A DNA stretch of 12,452 nt from CAYLNK01 sp964384675 (GCA_964384675.1 CAYLNK010000196.1:1-12452), one strand, 5' to 3'. Numbered from the stretch's first letter, positions 1 to 7,837 are shown. Numbers and translations: made by a program. Notes: generated by a model from the letters alone, not told the origin.

Positions 1-1
1 C

Positions 2-658
2 GGTGCCGTGCTCCTCGGGGTCTGCAACTCCCTGGTCGTCTGGTCGGAGCTCCACGTGTCGTCGGGGCTCGCGGCGGTGATCTGCGCCATGGTGCCGCTC
101 TGGCTGGGACTCATGACGCTGCGCACGGAGCCGCTCGGCCTGCGCGGCTGGTCCGGCGCCGTGCTCGGCCTCGCCGGCGTCGCGGTTCTCACCGCGCCCG
201 AGGGGGGCCGCTCGGTCCACCTGGGGGGCGTCGCGGCCGTGATGCTCGCCAACGTGCTCTGGGCGTGGGGCACGCTCTTCGCCAAGCGGAACGTGAGGGC
301 GGGCGGACTGCTGACGAACGCGGGGATCCAGATGGCGACCGCGGCGCTCCTGGCCCTCCTGGCCGGCCCGTTCTTCGGCGGCTTCACGAGCGCGCCGATC
401 ACCTGGGCCTCCGGCGGCGCGGTGCTCTACCTCGCGGTCTTCGGCTCCGGCGTCGCGTTCACCGCGTTCGGCTATCTGACCAAGGTCTGGCCCGCGGCGA
501 AGGCGGGGACGTACGCGTACCTCAACCCCGTCATCGCGGTCATCCTCGGCGCCGCCATCCTCTCCGAGCCGATCGGGGCGCGGATGATCGCCGGGATGCT
601 CGTGATCCTGGCCGGCGTCGGCCTCGTCCAGCTGCGACCGAAAGGAGCCTCCCGATGA
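2..658 (+). CDS. EamA-family (DMT superfamily) transporter, 5' truncated by window edge
   Basis: Inner-membrane permease of the drug/metabolite transporter superfamily, probably an exporter of a small metabolite; the substrate cannot be told from sequence. The reading frame is open from base 2, so the true start lies upstream and about 218 C-terminal residues are present. The fragment is a succession of Ala/Leu/Gly/Val-rich hydrophobic segments, roughly seven of the usual ten helices, joined by short basic loops such as AKRNVR. The last part, with YAYLNPVIAVILGAAILSEP followed by a final hydrophobic helix and a basic tail, is the classic end of the second EamA repeat. Its stop codon (656-658) overlaps the ATG of the next gene in ATGA, so the two are probably co-transcribed and translationally coupled. 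Family is secure, substrate unknown. Confidence 0.9.
   Translation, partial: GAVLLGVCNSLVVWSELHVSSGLAAVICAMVPLWLGLMTLRTEPLGLRGWSGAVLGLAGVAVLTAPEGGRSVHLGGVAAVMLANVLWAWGTLFAKRNVRAGGLLTNAGIQMATAALLALLAGPFFGGFTSAPITWASGGAVLYLAVFGSGVAFTAFGYLTKVWPAAKAGTYAYLNPVIAVILGAAILSEPIGARMIAGMLVILAGVGLVQLRPKGASR
641..647 (+). promoter_or_regulatory. Ribosome binding site for the DinB/YfiT-like gene
   Basis: AAAGGAG lies inside the end of the upstream transporter gene, seven bases before the ATG at 655. It is one of the strongest Shine-Dalgarno matches in the window and fixes the start of the downstream gene, supporting ATG at 655 rather than the long in-frame extension upstream. Confidence 0.7.
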
Positions 659-1188
659 GCGACCCGAAAGATCCCCGCTACCCGATCGGCAAGTTCGTGA
701 AGCCGGAGGTCGTGACGGCCGACGACGTCGCCGGCTACGTCCGCGATCTGCGAGCCGTCCCCGACAGCCTGAAGGCCGCTCTCGCGGGCCTCACCGACGC
801 CCAGCTCGACACGCCGTACCGCGACGGCGGCTGGACGGTCCGGCAGGTCGTCCACCACCTGCCGGACTCGCACGTCAACGCCTACGTGCGGCACAAGCTG
901 GCCGCCACCGAGGACGAGCCTCTCGTGAAGACGTACGAGGAGCCCCTCTGGGCGCAGCTCCCGGACGCGATCGGGGGGCCGATCGGGATGTCGCTCGACC
1001 TCCTGACCGGTCTCCACGCCCGCTGGACGGCGTTCCTGTCGTCCGTGCCGCAGGAGACGTTCGACCGGTATTTCCGTCACCCCGACCTCGGCCGGATCCG
1101 GCTGGGCCAGAACGTCGCGCTCTACGCGTGGCACGGCAAGCACCACGTGGCTCACGTGACCGCGCTCCGCGAACGGAAGGGCTGGTAG
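655..1188 (+). CDS. YfiT/BstA-like DinB-superfamily metal-dependent transferase or hydrolase
   Basis: A 177-residue, probably cytoplasmic four-helix-bundle enzyme. It opens with DPRYPIGKF, the usual N-terminus of YfiT-type proteins. The DinB metal-binding histidines are visible as VVHHLPDSH (His67/His68) and, near the C-terminus, WHGKHHVAH (His160 and His164). From memory these match the metal ligands His67, His160 and His164 of Bacillus subtilis YfiT. Related proteins (BstA/YfiT) transfer bacillithiol or another low-molecular-weight thiol to electrophiles, and many homologues are annotated only as putative metal-dependent hydrolases. The length fits the family exactly. The start overlaps the stop of the EamA transporter and has a good RBS. 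That pairing would suit detoxification plus export, but this is inference. The thiol cofactor is unknown in this organism. Confidence 0.88.
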   Translation: MSDPKDPRYPIGKFVKPEVVTADDVAGYVRDLRAVPDSLKAALAGLTDAQLDTPYRDGGWTVRQVVHHLPDSHVNAYVRHKLAATEDEPLVKTYEEPLWAQLPDAIGGPIGMSLDLLTGLHARWTAFLSSVPQETFDRYFRHPDLGRIRLGQNVALYAWHGKHHVAHVTALRERKGW

Positions 1189-1222
1189 GAAACCTCCCGC
1201 CCGGCGCCCGCGTACCCGTTCC

Positions 1223-2632
1223 GTGACGCGCGCGGCCGCCGGGCTCCTCCTCGCCTCGCTCCTTTCGGCTCGCGCGGCCCTCGCCGAGGCCGGAGCCGCT
1301 CCGAAGGCGGGTGAGACCGCGGCGCGCGTCGTCTGCTCCGGGAGCCCGGCGCACGCCTACGCGCTCTACCTCCCGAGGGCGTACACGCCGGAGCGTCGCT
1401 GGCCGGTCCTCTACGCCTTCGACGCGCGGGGCCAGGCGCTCGTCCCCCTCGAGCGCTTCCGGGACGCGGCCGAGGAGCACGGCTTCGTCGTGGCGAGCTC
1501 CTACGACACGCGGAGCGACGGCCCGATCGACCCCAGCCTCGCCGCGATCCAGGCGATGCTGGCCGACACGCACGCCCGCCTCGCCGTCGACGACCGGCGC
1601 CTCTACGCCACCGGCTTCTCCGGAGGAGCGCGCCTGGCCGCGCTCCTCGGCCTGAAGAGCAAGCTCCCGTTCGCCGGCGTCATCGGCTGCGGCGGCGGCT
1701 TCCTGGAGGGCTTCCCGCCGGAGAAGGGGCTCCGCTTCTCGTGGTTCGGCACCGCCGGCGAGGACGACTTCAACTACGTGGAGATGAAGCGGCTCGACCG
1801 GACGCTCGGAGACCTCGGGGCCGCGCACGGGCTCGCGGTCTTCGCCGGGGGCCACGCCTGGCCCCCGGCGTCGGTGGCCGCCGAGGCGCTCGACTTCCTC
1901 GAGGTCCAGGAGATCCGCCGCTCGCCCGCGCCGCGGGACGCAACGCGGATCGGGGCGCTCCTCGCGCGGCGCCTCGCGGTCGCGCGTGGGGACGACGAGG
2001 CGGGCCGGACGCTCGACGCCCTTCGCCGCTACGAGGCGCTCGCCCGCGACTTCGAGGGGCTCTCGGACCTCGCCGCCGTCCGCGCGCGACTCGACGAGCT
2101 GCGCACGTCGAAGGAGGTGAAGCGGCTCGCGAAGGAGGACGAGAAGCGCGACGAGCGGGACTTCCGGCTGATGGGGAAGCTCGAGGGCGCCCTTCGCGCC
2201 GCGCTCGACGACGGCGATCCGCCCCTTCCGAAGAAGCTCTTCGTGGACCTCCAGATCCCCGACCTGAAGATCCGCGCGGAAGGCTCCACGGAGCCGGGCG
2301 AGCGGGCGTCGGCCCGGCGCCTCCTCAACGCGCTCTTCGTGCGGACCTCCTTCTACCTGGCGAACGAGTACCGGACGGCGGGCGATCCGGCACGCGCGGC
2401 GCTGGCCCTGACGATCGCCACCGAGATCCGGCCTCGCGACGCCGCGGCCCTCTACGACCTGGCCTGCGCGCGTGCCGTGCAGGGGCAGACGTCGAAGGCG
2501 CTCGAGGCCCTGAAGCGCTCGCTCGAGGCCGGCTTCACCCCGCTCTCCCACCTGGAGACCGACCCCGACCTCGCGGCGCTCCGCCCGCTCCCGGCGTACC
2601 GCGAGCTCGTCGAGAGCGCGCGGTCCCGCTGA
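1223..2632 (+). CDS. Secreted alpha/beta hydrolase (esterase/depolymerase-like) with C-terminal TPR-like region
   Basis: A 469-residue exported protein with two parts. Residues 1-21 look like a signal peptide (basic start, Leu/Ala-rich core, cleavage near ALA-EA). Residues about 40-230 form an alpha/beta hydrolase domain of the esterase or polyhydroxybutyrate-depolymerase-like type: ALYLPRAYTPERRWPVLYAF at the first strands, the nucleophile elbow GFSGG with Ser133, a likely acid at Asp181/Asp182 (GTAGEDDF) and His211 (GGHAW). Residues about 240-350 are charged and helical. Residues about 365-469 carry TPR-like helices ending in the LACARAVQGQTSKALEALKR and DPDLAALRPLPAYREL pattern common in tetratricopeptide proteins. 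Start: GTG at 1223 is the only reasonable site giving a signal peptide just after the previous gene, but no clear Shine-Dalgarno sequence precedes it. The substrate is unknown. The hydrolase fold is well supported; the specific activity is not. Confidence 0.8.
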   Translation: MTRAAAGLLLASLLSARAALAEAGAAPKAGETAARVVCSGSPAHAYALYLPRAYTPERRWPVLYAFDARGQALVPLERFRDAAEEHGFVVASSYDTRSDGPIDPSLAAIQAMLADTHARLAVDDRRLYATGFSGGARLAALLGLKSKLPFAGVIGCGGGFLEGFPPEKGLRFSWFGTAGEDDFNYVEMKRLDRTLGDLGAAHGLAVFAGGHAWPPASVAAEALDFLEVQEIRRSPAPRDATRIGALLARRLAVARGDDEAGRTLDALRRYEALARDFEGLSDLAAVRARLDELRTSKEVKRLAKEDEKRDERDFRLMGKLEGALRAALDDGDPPLPKKLFVDLQIPDLKIRAEGSTEPGERASARRLLNALFVRTSFYLANEYRTAGDPARAALALTIATEIRPRDAAALYDLACARAVQGQTSKALEALKRSLEAGFTPLSHLETDPDLAALRPLPAYRELVESARSR

Positions 2633-2671
2633 CGCGATCGCCCGGCGGGCGAGCTTGCGGCGCCGGCCCCC

Positions 2672-2678
2672 GGGGGAG
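2672..2678 (+). promoter_or_regulatory. Candidate ribosome binding site for the propeller histidine kinase
   Basis: GGGGGAG sits 13 bases before the GTG at 2692, somewhat far for an efficient site. It is the best purine-rich match in the 59-base gap after the hydrolase gene and favours the GTG start that begins a clean signal peptide. Confidence 0.4.
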
Positions 2679-2691
2679 ATCCTCGGCCTCG

Positions 2692-5600
2692 GTGCGTGTT
2701 CGTCCTCTCCGGATCCGGCCCCTCGCCGCCCTGGCCGTCCTCCTCCTCGCCCCACCGGCGGCGGCGCAGGTGTACGCGTTCCGGACCCTGACCACCGCCG
2801 ACGGGCTTCCCCACCCGAGCCTCTACGCCCTCGCCCAGGACCGTTTCGGCTACCTCTGGGTCGCCACCTTCGGCGGCATCGCCCGCTTCGACGGGACCGG
2901 CTTCACGTCGTGGCGGGTCGCCGACGGGCTGCCCGACGCCAACGTGCGGACGCTGATGGAGGACCGCAAGGGGCGCCTCTGGGTCGCGACGGCGAGCGGC
3001 GCGGTCCGTTTCGAGCGCGGCCCTTCGGGCGAGCTCCTCACCGACCGGCGGCGGCTGCTGAACGCCAGGAGCGGGCTCCTCTCCGACTTCGTGCAGATGC
3101 TGCTGCCCGACCGCGGGGACCGCCTCTGGGTGGGGACCCGCGACGGGGGCGTCACCGTCCTCGCCGACCTCGGCGACGGTCCCGTCGTGAAGCGGCTCCG
3201 CTCGGGCGTGGAGCTACCCGCCGAGCACGTCTGGTGCGGCGCGATCGCGGAGGGTGACGTCTGGCTCGGCACCCGCGGCGGCGGCGTGGTGCGGATCCGG
3301 GACGACGAGATCCGCACCTACGGCGTGGCGGACGGTCTCCCCCACCCCGAGGTGTACGACCTCCAGGTCTCCGCCGCCGGCGTGCCGTTCGCGGCGACCT
3401 CAGCGGGCGTCGCGCGCTTCGACGCCGCCTCCGACCGGTGGGTCGCGCTGCCGTACGCGCCCGACGCGGCCACCCCCACCTCCAGCCTCGCCTTCGACGG
3501 CTCCGGCAACCTCTGGGTGGGGCGCTACGGCCTCGGCATCGCGAAGGTGACGTCCCGCGGGACCACCGTGTTCCGCGAGGAGCAGGGCCTGACCTCGCCG
3601 ATGGTCACCGCGCTCCGCGTGGACCGGGAGGGGACACTCTGGATCGCGACGCAGGCGGGGGCACTGAGCGCGTTCAGCTCCGACCGCTTCGCCGCCTACG
3701 ACCGCTCGACCGGATGGCCCGGTGGCGCCCCCACCGGCCTCACCGAGGTCGCTCCGGGGGAGGTCTGGGCCGGGAGCTTCGGCGGCGGCCTTCTCGGGTT
3801 CCACGGACCCCAGGTCCAGGTGGCCGCCACGACGGCGGACGGCCTCCCCGAGAACCGCGTGCGTGCTTTCTGTCGCGCGCCCGACGGGACCTTGTGGGCC
3901 GGCACCTTCGTCGGGCTCGCCTACCGGCGGCCCGGGGAAAAGCGCTTCGTGACGATCCGTCCCGCGGACGGCCTTCCCGATGGGAGCGTCTCGTCGCTCG
4001 TCGCGACCGGGGCCGGCAACGTCTGGATCGGGACCGCGCGCGGCCTCGCCCACCGGCGGCCGGACGGCCGGATCGAGGTGCTCCGCAAGACCGACGGCCT
4101 GGCCGACGACGACGTCGTCTCCCTCGCCGCGCTGCCGGGCGGTCGTCTCGCGATCGGCACCAGCGACGGACTCTCGCTCCTCGCGGCGGGAACGCTCTCG
4201 ACGGTGCCGCTCGACCGGATGGGCCTCCAGAAGGGCCGGATCATCGACCTCCTCGGTGAGCCGGACGGCACCCTCTGGGTGGCGGGCGACTCGGGGCTCG
4301 CGCGCTTCACGCCCCGCTCGGCGGGCGCGCTCCCGCCCGCGGGACGCTGGACGACGTTCGGCGTGAGCGACGGGCTGCCGCGGCCCGACGTCTGGGCCCT
4401 CGTGCGGGACCGGGCCGGCGTCCTCTGGGCGGGCACAGGACGCGGCCTCGCGCGCTTCGACGGAACGCGTTTCCTGCGGCAGGACGGGCTTCCCTTCGAG
4501 GACATCGGACGCGGCGCCCTGGCCGGCTCGGATGGACGGATCTGGTGGGCGACCTCTCGCGGACCGGTCGTCTACCTGCCCTGGAACGAGCGCCCGATCC
4601 AGGCGCCGCCTCCGGTCTACCTCGAGGGCGTGCTGGCGGGCGGCCAGCCCGTCACGGGCGCCTCGCCGCTCCTGCTGCCGTCCTCCGCGAACGTGGTCTT
4701 CCGCTTCCTGGGCCTCGCCTACGCCTCGTCGCGGGTCCTCTACCGGACCCGCCTGAACGGCTTCGACCCGGGCTGGTCCGAGCCCTCCACGCAGAGGGAG
4801 GTGCGCTACACGAACCTGCCGCCCGGAAGCTACCGGTTCGAGGCCGAGGCCGCCAATGCCGACGGGGTCTGGTCGGCCGCGCCGGCCGCCGTCGACGTCG
4901 TGGTGCCGGCACCCGCCTGGCGGCGCCCCTGGGTCCTCGCCCTCGCGCTCCTCGGCCTGGGCGGGCTCGTCTACGGTGGCTACGAGATCCGCGTGGCCCA
5001 GCTGCGCCGGGGCACGGCCCAGCTGGAGGAGGCGGTGCGGAGCCGCACGCGCGCGCTCCGCGAGGAGGCGATCCGCACCCGGACTCTCCTCTCGTCCATG
5101 TCCGACGGCGTCCTCTTCCTGGAGGGGACCGACGTCGTGCGGCTCGCCAATCCCGCGGCTCGCACGCTCCTCGGCGGCCTCCCGTCCGGCGGGCGCGAGC
5201 TGCCGGTCGCGCTCCGCACGCCGGAGGTCTCGGCCGCGCTGGCCCGGGCGCTGGCCGAGCGGGTCAGCGTGTCGGTGCGGCTCACCCAGCGAGCCCGGAC
5301 CCTGCAGCTCCACGCCGCGCCCGTGGAGCTCCAGGGCGTGGCCGGCATCGTCGCCGTGGTCAGCGATGTCACCGAGCTCCTCGAGCTGGACCGTGCCAAG
5401 AGCGAGTTCATCGCCACGGTCTCGCACGAGATCCGCACGCCGCTCACCTCGATCCGGGGAGCGCTCGGACTCGCCGCCAGCGGGAAGGTCGGGACCGTCT
5501 CGCCGGAGGTGCAGCAGCTCCTGGAGGTCGGCAAGCGGAACGCCGAGCGGCTGAGCCGCCTCGTCAACGACCTCCTCGACCTGGAGCGCCTGGAGCTGGG

Positions 5601-6099
5601 CGCGCTCCCGATGACGCTCCGCCGCCAGCCGCTCGCCGCCATCGTGGAGCGCGTCGCGCAGGAGGTCGAGGGGCTCGCGTCGGCGTCCGGCGTCACCGTG
5701 GTGGTGCAGAACGCCGCGCGCGCCGCTCTCGTCGAGGTGGACGCCGACCGCCTGGCCCAGACCCTCGTCAACCTCCTCTCGAACGCGATCAAGTTCTCGC
5801 CCGCCGGCGAGACCGTGCGGGTCTCGGTCGGCGCGAGCGGCGAGGCCGTGCGGGTCGCGGTGACCGACCGGGGTCCCGGCGTACCCGCGGAGTTCCGCCA
5901 CCGCATCTTCGGGAAGTTCGAGCAGGCCGACGGCGCCGACGCACGCACGCGCGCCGGCACCGGGCTCGGCCTCTCGGTCTCCAAGGCGATCGTGGAGCGG
6001 CTGGGCGGGCGGATCGGCTTCGAGTCGCCCCCGGGTCAGGGGGCGACGTTCTTCCTGGAGCTTCCGATCGTGACGGCCGACGGCGCCGTCACTCCTTGA
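2692..6099 (+). CDS. Membrane sensor histidine kinase with two-component-regulator propeller, Y_Y_Y and PAS-like domains
   Basis: A 1135-residue sensor kinase. GTG at 2692 gives a signal peptide (basic MRVRPLRIRP, hydrophobic core, cleavage near PAAA-Q at 25/26); the open frame upstream only shadows the hydrolase gene. Residues about 27-640 hold 14 propeller repeats of the form DGxLWVGTxxGLARF, followed by a Y_Y_Y domain (about 667-738, ending in the LPPGSYRFEAEAANADGVW pattern). A single transmembrane helix spans about 747-764, then a short coiled coil and a PAS-like domain (about 798-900). The kinase core is complete: H-box SHEIRTP with His912, N-box NLLSNAIKF with Asn1031, G1 DRGPG (1059-1063) and G2 GTGLGLS (1089-1095). 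The periplasmic propellers should bind a ligand and drive autophosphorylation of His912. Unlike Bacteroidetes hybrid systems it has no receiver or AraC domain, and no partner regulator is in the window. Its 3' end overlaps the convergent lipoprotein gene by 11 bases. Confidence 0.93.
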   Translation: MRVRPLRIRPLAALAVLLLAPPAAAQVYAFRTLTTADGLPHPSLYALAQDRFGYLWVATFGGIARFDGTGFTSWRVADGLPDANVRTLMEDRKGRLWVATASGAVRFERGPSGELLTDRRRLLNARSGLLSDFVQMLLPDRGDRLWVGTRDGGVTVLADLGDGPVVKRLRSGVELPAEHVWCGAIAEGDVWLGTRGGGVVRIRDDEIRTYGVADGLPHPEVYDLQVSAAGVPFAATSAGVARFDAASDRWVALPYAPDAATPTSSLAFDGSGNLWVGRYGLGIAKVTSRGTTVFREEQGLTSPMVTALRVDREGTLWIATQAGALSAFSSDRFAAYDRSTGWPGGAPTGLTEVAPGEVWAGSFGGGLLGFHGPQVQVAATTADGLPENRVRAFCRAPDGTLWAGTFVGLAYRRPGEKRFVTIRPADGLPDGSVSSLVATGAGNVWIGTARGLAHRRPDGRIEVLRKTDGLADDDVVSLAALPGGRLAIGTSDGLSLLAAGTLSTVPLDRMGLQKGRIIDLLGEPDGTLWVAGDSGLARFTPRSAGALPPAGRWTTFGVSDGLPRPDVWALVRDRAGVLWAGTGRGLARFDGTRFLRQDGLPFEDIGRGALAGSDGRIWWATSRGPVVYLPWNERPIQAPPPVYLEGVLAGGQPVTGASPLLLPSSANVVFRFLGLAYASSRVLYRTRLNGFDPGWSEPSTQREVRYTNLPPGSYRFEAEAANADGVWSAAPAAVDVVVPAPAWRRPWVLALALLGLGGLVYGGYEIRVAQLRRGTAQLEEAVRSRTRALREEAIRTRTLLSSMSDGVLFLEGTDVVRLANPAARTLLGGLPSGGRELPVALRTPEVSAALARALAERVSVSVRLTQRARTLQLHAAPVELQGVAGIVAVVSDVTELLELDRAKSEFIATVSHEIRTPLTSIRGALGLAASGKVGTVSPEVQQLLEVGKRNAERLSRLVNDLLDLERLELGALPMTLRRQPLAAIVERVAQEVEGLASASGVTVVVQNAARAALVEVDADRLAQTLVNLLSNAIKFSPAGETVRVSVGASGEAVRVAVTDRGPGVPAEFRHRIFGKFEQADGADARTRAGTGLGLSVSKAIVERLGGRIGFESPPGQGATFFLELPIVTADGAVTP
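2767..4600 (+). repeat. Fourteen tandem propeller repeats inside the histidine kinase gene
   Basis: A degenerate coding repeat of about 126 bases (42 residues). The aromatic position of the LW(V/I)(A/G)T strand falls at residues 56, 97, 146, 191, 233, 275, 317, 359, 402, 445, 487, 529, 579 and 618. Most blades also carry a preceding DGLP turn. Fourteen blades correspond to two seven-bladed propellers, as in known structures of this sensor family. Blades 5 and 11 have Phe233 and Ala487 instead of Trp. The DNA copies have diverged, so this is a protein repeat and not a recombination-prone DNA repeat. Confidence 0.85.
6079..6090. terminator. Perfect 12-base palindrome at the convergent gene ends (weak terminator candidate)
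   Basis: GACGGCGCCGTC is an exact inverted repeat located where the histidine kinase and lipoprotein genes converge and overlap. It has no separate loop and no T-tract on either side, so it does not meet the usual rule for an intrinsic terminator. In DNA this GC-rich, palindromes of this size occur by chance. Confidence 0.2.
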
Positions 6100-7837
6100 C
6101 CGGCGCGGCCTCTCCCTCGGTCCAGCGGTAGAGCCCCGGCGCCAGCGCCGAGGCCGAGGCGGTCTTCCCGCCGGGCCAGCGCACCTCGACGGCGTCGAGC
6201 GCCGGGGCCGTCCCGAGGCCGACGCGGACCGTCCGCTCGGAGACCGAAAGATAGCCCTCGCCGCCCGGCACCTCGTCCGCGCGCTTCCGGCCCGCGACGG
6301 TGGAGACGACGCGCGCGCCGATCGCCTCGGCCCCGGACTTCAGCCGGAGCCGGAGCGCGACCGAGCGGTTCGCCGTCTCGCTCACGTTCCGCAGGATCCG
6401 CGCCGGACCGCCGTTCGTGGTGATCACGAGATCGGGCTTGCCGTCGGCGTCGAGGTCGGCCACCGCGAGGCCGCGCCCGACGACGGGCTTCGCGAAGTCC
6501 CCGCCGGCGAGCGACGAGACGTCGGCGAACTTCCCGGCCCCGAGGCCGCGGAAGAGGAGCGGGGGCTGCTCGTACGTCGTCGTCGCCTGCACCTCGTGGA
6601 CGCTCGTCTCGACGTGCCCGTTCACGCCGACGAGGTCGAGCACGCCGTCGAGGTCGAGGTCGGTGAACGCGACGCCGAACGTCAGGGGCAGGAGCGACGT
6701 GCGCCCGAGGCCGCTCTGCACCGACTCGTCGAGGAAGAGGTCTCCCTTCGGCCCGGCGCTCCAGAACGACCACATCTCGTTCGAGAAGTTCCCGATCGCG
6801 AGCGAGACGCCCCCCTGGTTCTTCGTGTCCCCGAACGCCACGCCCATCGCGCCGCGCGCGCGGCCGTCCTCGCCCACCGCGATCCCGGCGGAGACGGCCA
6901 CGTCCTCGAACCGGGCGAACGGTCCGGAGACGCCGAGGTTGCGGTACAGGTTGTTGGGCGAGGTGTCGTTGGCGACGACGACGTCGGGGCGTCCGTCGCC
7001 GTCGACGTCGCGCACCGCCACACCGAGCGCCTTCCCGACCGGGTTCTCGACGCCGGCCTCCTCGGTCACGTCCTGGAACGTGCCGTTGCCGAGCCCCTTG
7101 AAGAGGCGCGACGCGCGCCCCGGGTACCGCTCGGGCGTGCAGTACGACTTCGTCTTGCCGTCGAGCGTGCAGAAGAGGTCGTTCGCCTCGGTCCAGTCGA
7201 CGTAGTGCCCGAGGAAGAGGTCCAGCTTCCCGTCGCCGTCGAGATCCGCCAGCGCCGCCGACGTGCCCCAGGCCCCGGCTTCCTTCGCCGCGAGGCCCGA
7301 GCCCTTCGTGGCGTCGCGGAAGCGGCCGGTGCCGTCGTTGCGCAGGAGGCGTGTGTCGCCGAGCCCGGTGATCACCAGGTCCGGGGCGCCGTCGCCGTCC
7401 ACGTCGCCGACCGCGACGCCCATCCCGTAGAGCGACACCGCGAGCCCCGCGGCCTTCGTCGCCTCCTGGAAACGGGGAGGCTGCCCGGGCGGCGTGACGT
7501 TCCGGTAGAACGCCAGGGTCGGCTGCTCCTTCACCCGCGCGTCCCCGCTCCAGGTGCGGCCGTTCACGAAGAGGAGGTCGAGCCTGCCGTCGCCGTCGGC
7601 GTCGAACGCGGCGACGCCGGAGCCCATCGTCTCCGGCATCCACTTCTTGCCGGCCGCCCCGTTCACGTGCGTGAACGCGACGCCGGAGGCGGCCGTCACG
7701 TCCTCGAAGCGGATCGACGACGCGGCCTTCGTCGGCTCGGGCGCGGGCGTGGGAGACACGGGCGCCTTCGCGGCGGGCTTGCAGGAGGAGACGGCCAGGG
7801 CGGCCGCCAGGGCGAGGAGCGGTCTCGTGCTGGACAT
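6089..7837 (-). CDS. CRTAC1-family lipoprotein with FG-GAP/VCBS repeats and ASPIC/UnbV domain
   Basis: A 582-residue surface or periplasmic protein. The N-terminus (RPLLALAAALAVSSC) is a lipoprotein signal with a lipobox-like VSS-Cys19, followed by a Pro/Ala/Thr-rich linker (20-40). Residues about 43-485 form an integrin-like beta-propeller with six calcium-binding loops of the type DxDxDGxxD: near residues 79 (DADGDGRLD), 145, 198, 277, 393 (DLDLDGVLD) and 461. Cys223 and Cys233 are close enough to form a disulfide. Residues about 507-573 are the ASPIC/UnbV domain (GARV, GGEGYLS, VGLG and VEVRWPGG). The family is widespread in Acidobacteriota and Planctomycetes; its function is mostly unknown and is presumed to be extracellular binding or adhesion. 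ATG at 7837 has GGAG four bases upstream. The gene is divergent from the export operon and convergent with the kinase gene. Confidence 0.9.
   Translation of the reverse strand: MSSTRPLLALAAALAVSSCKPAAKAPVSPTPAPEPTKAASSIRFEDVTAASGVAFTHVNGAAGKKWMPETMGSGVAAFDADGDGRLDLLFVNGRTWSGDARVKEQPTLAFYRNVTPPGQPPRFQEATKAAGLAVSLYGMGVAVGDVDGDGAPDLVITGLGDTRLLRNDGTGRFRDATKGSGLAAKEAGAWGTSAALADLDGDGKLDLFLGHYVDWTEANDLFCTLDGKTKSYCTPERYPGRASRLFKGLGNGTFQDVTEEAGVENPVGKALGVAVRDVDGDGRPDVVVANDTSPNNLYRNLGVSGPFARFEDVAVSAGIAVGEDGRARGAMGVAFGDTKNQGGVSLAIGNFSNEMWSFWSAGPKGDLFLDESVQSGLGRTSLLPLTFGVAFTDLDLDGVLDLVGVNGHVETSVHEVQATTTYEQPPLLFRGLGAGKFADVSSLAGGDFAKPVVGRGLAVADLDADGKPDLVITTNGGPARILRNVSETANRSVALRLRLKSGAEAIGARVVSTVAGRKRADEVPGGEGYLSVSERTVRVGLGTAPALDAVEVRWPGGKTASASALAPGLYRWTEGEAAPVKE

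Noticed and set aside
1741..2691. N-terminal extension of the kinase frame upstream of GTG 2692
   Set aside because: It overlaps the hydrolase gene out of frame and translates to Arg/Pro-rich sequence with no domain; the signal peptide begins at 2692.
875..2755. Long minus-strand open frame (626 codons) opposite the DinB-like and hydrolase genes
   Set aside because: Arg/Gly/Glu/Pro-rich translation with no domain pattern, antisense to two well-supported genes; typical of spurious frames in very GC-rich DNA where stop codons are rare.
3400..5901. Minus-strand open frame of 833 codons opposite the histidine kinase
   Set aside because: Low-complexity Arg/Glu/Ala/Gly composition and no recognisable motif, while the plus strand encodes a complete sensor kinase.
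6079..6090. Palindrome as a proven bidirectional terminator
   Set aside because: There is no loop and no T-tract, and it lies in coding sequence on both strands; kept only as a low-confidence feature.
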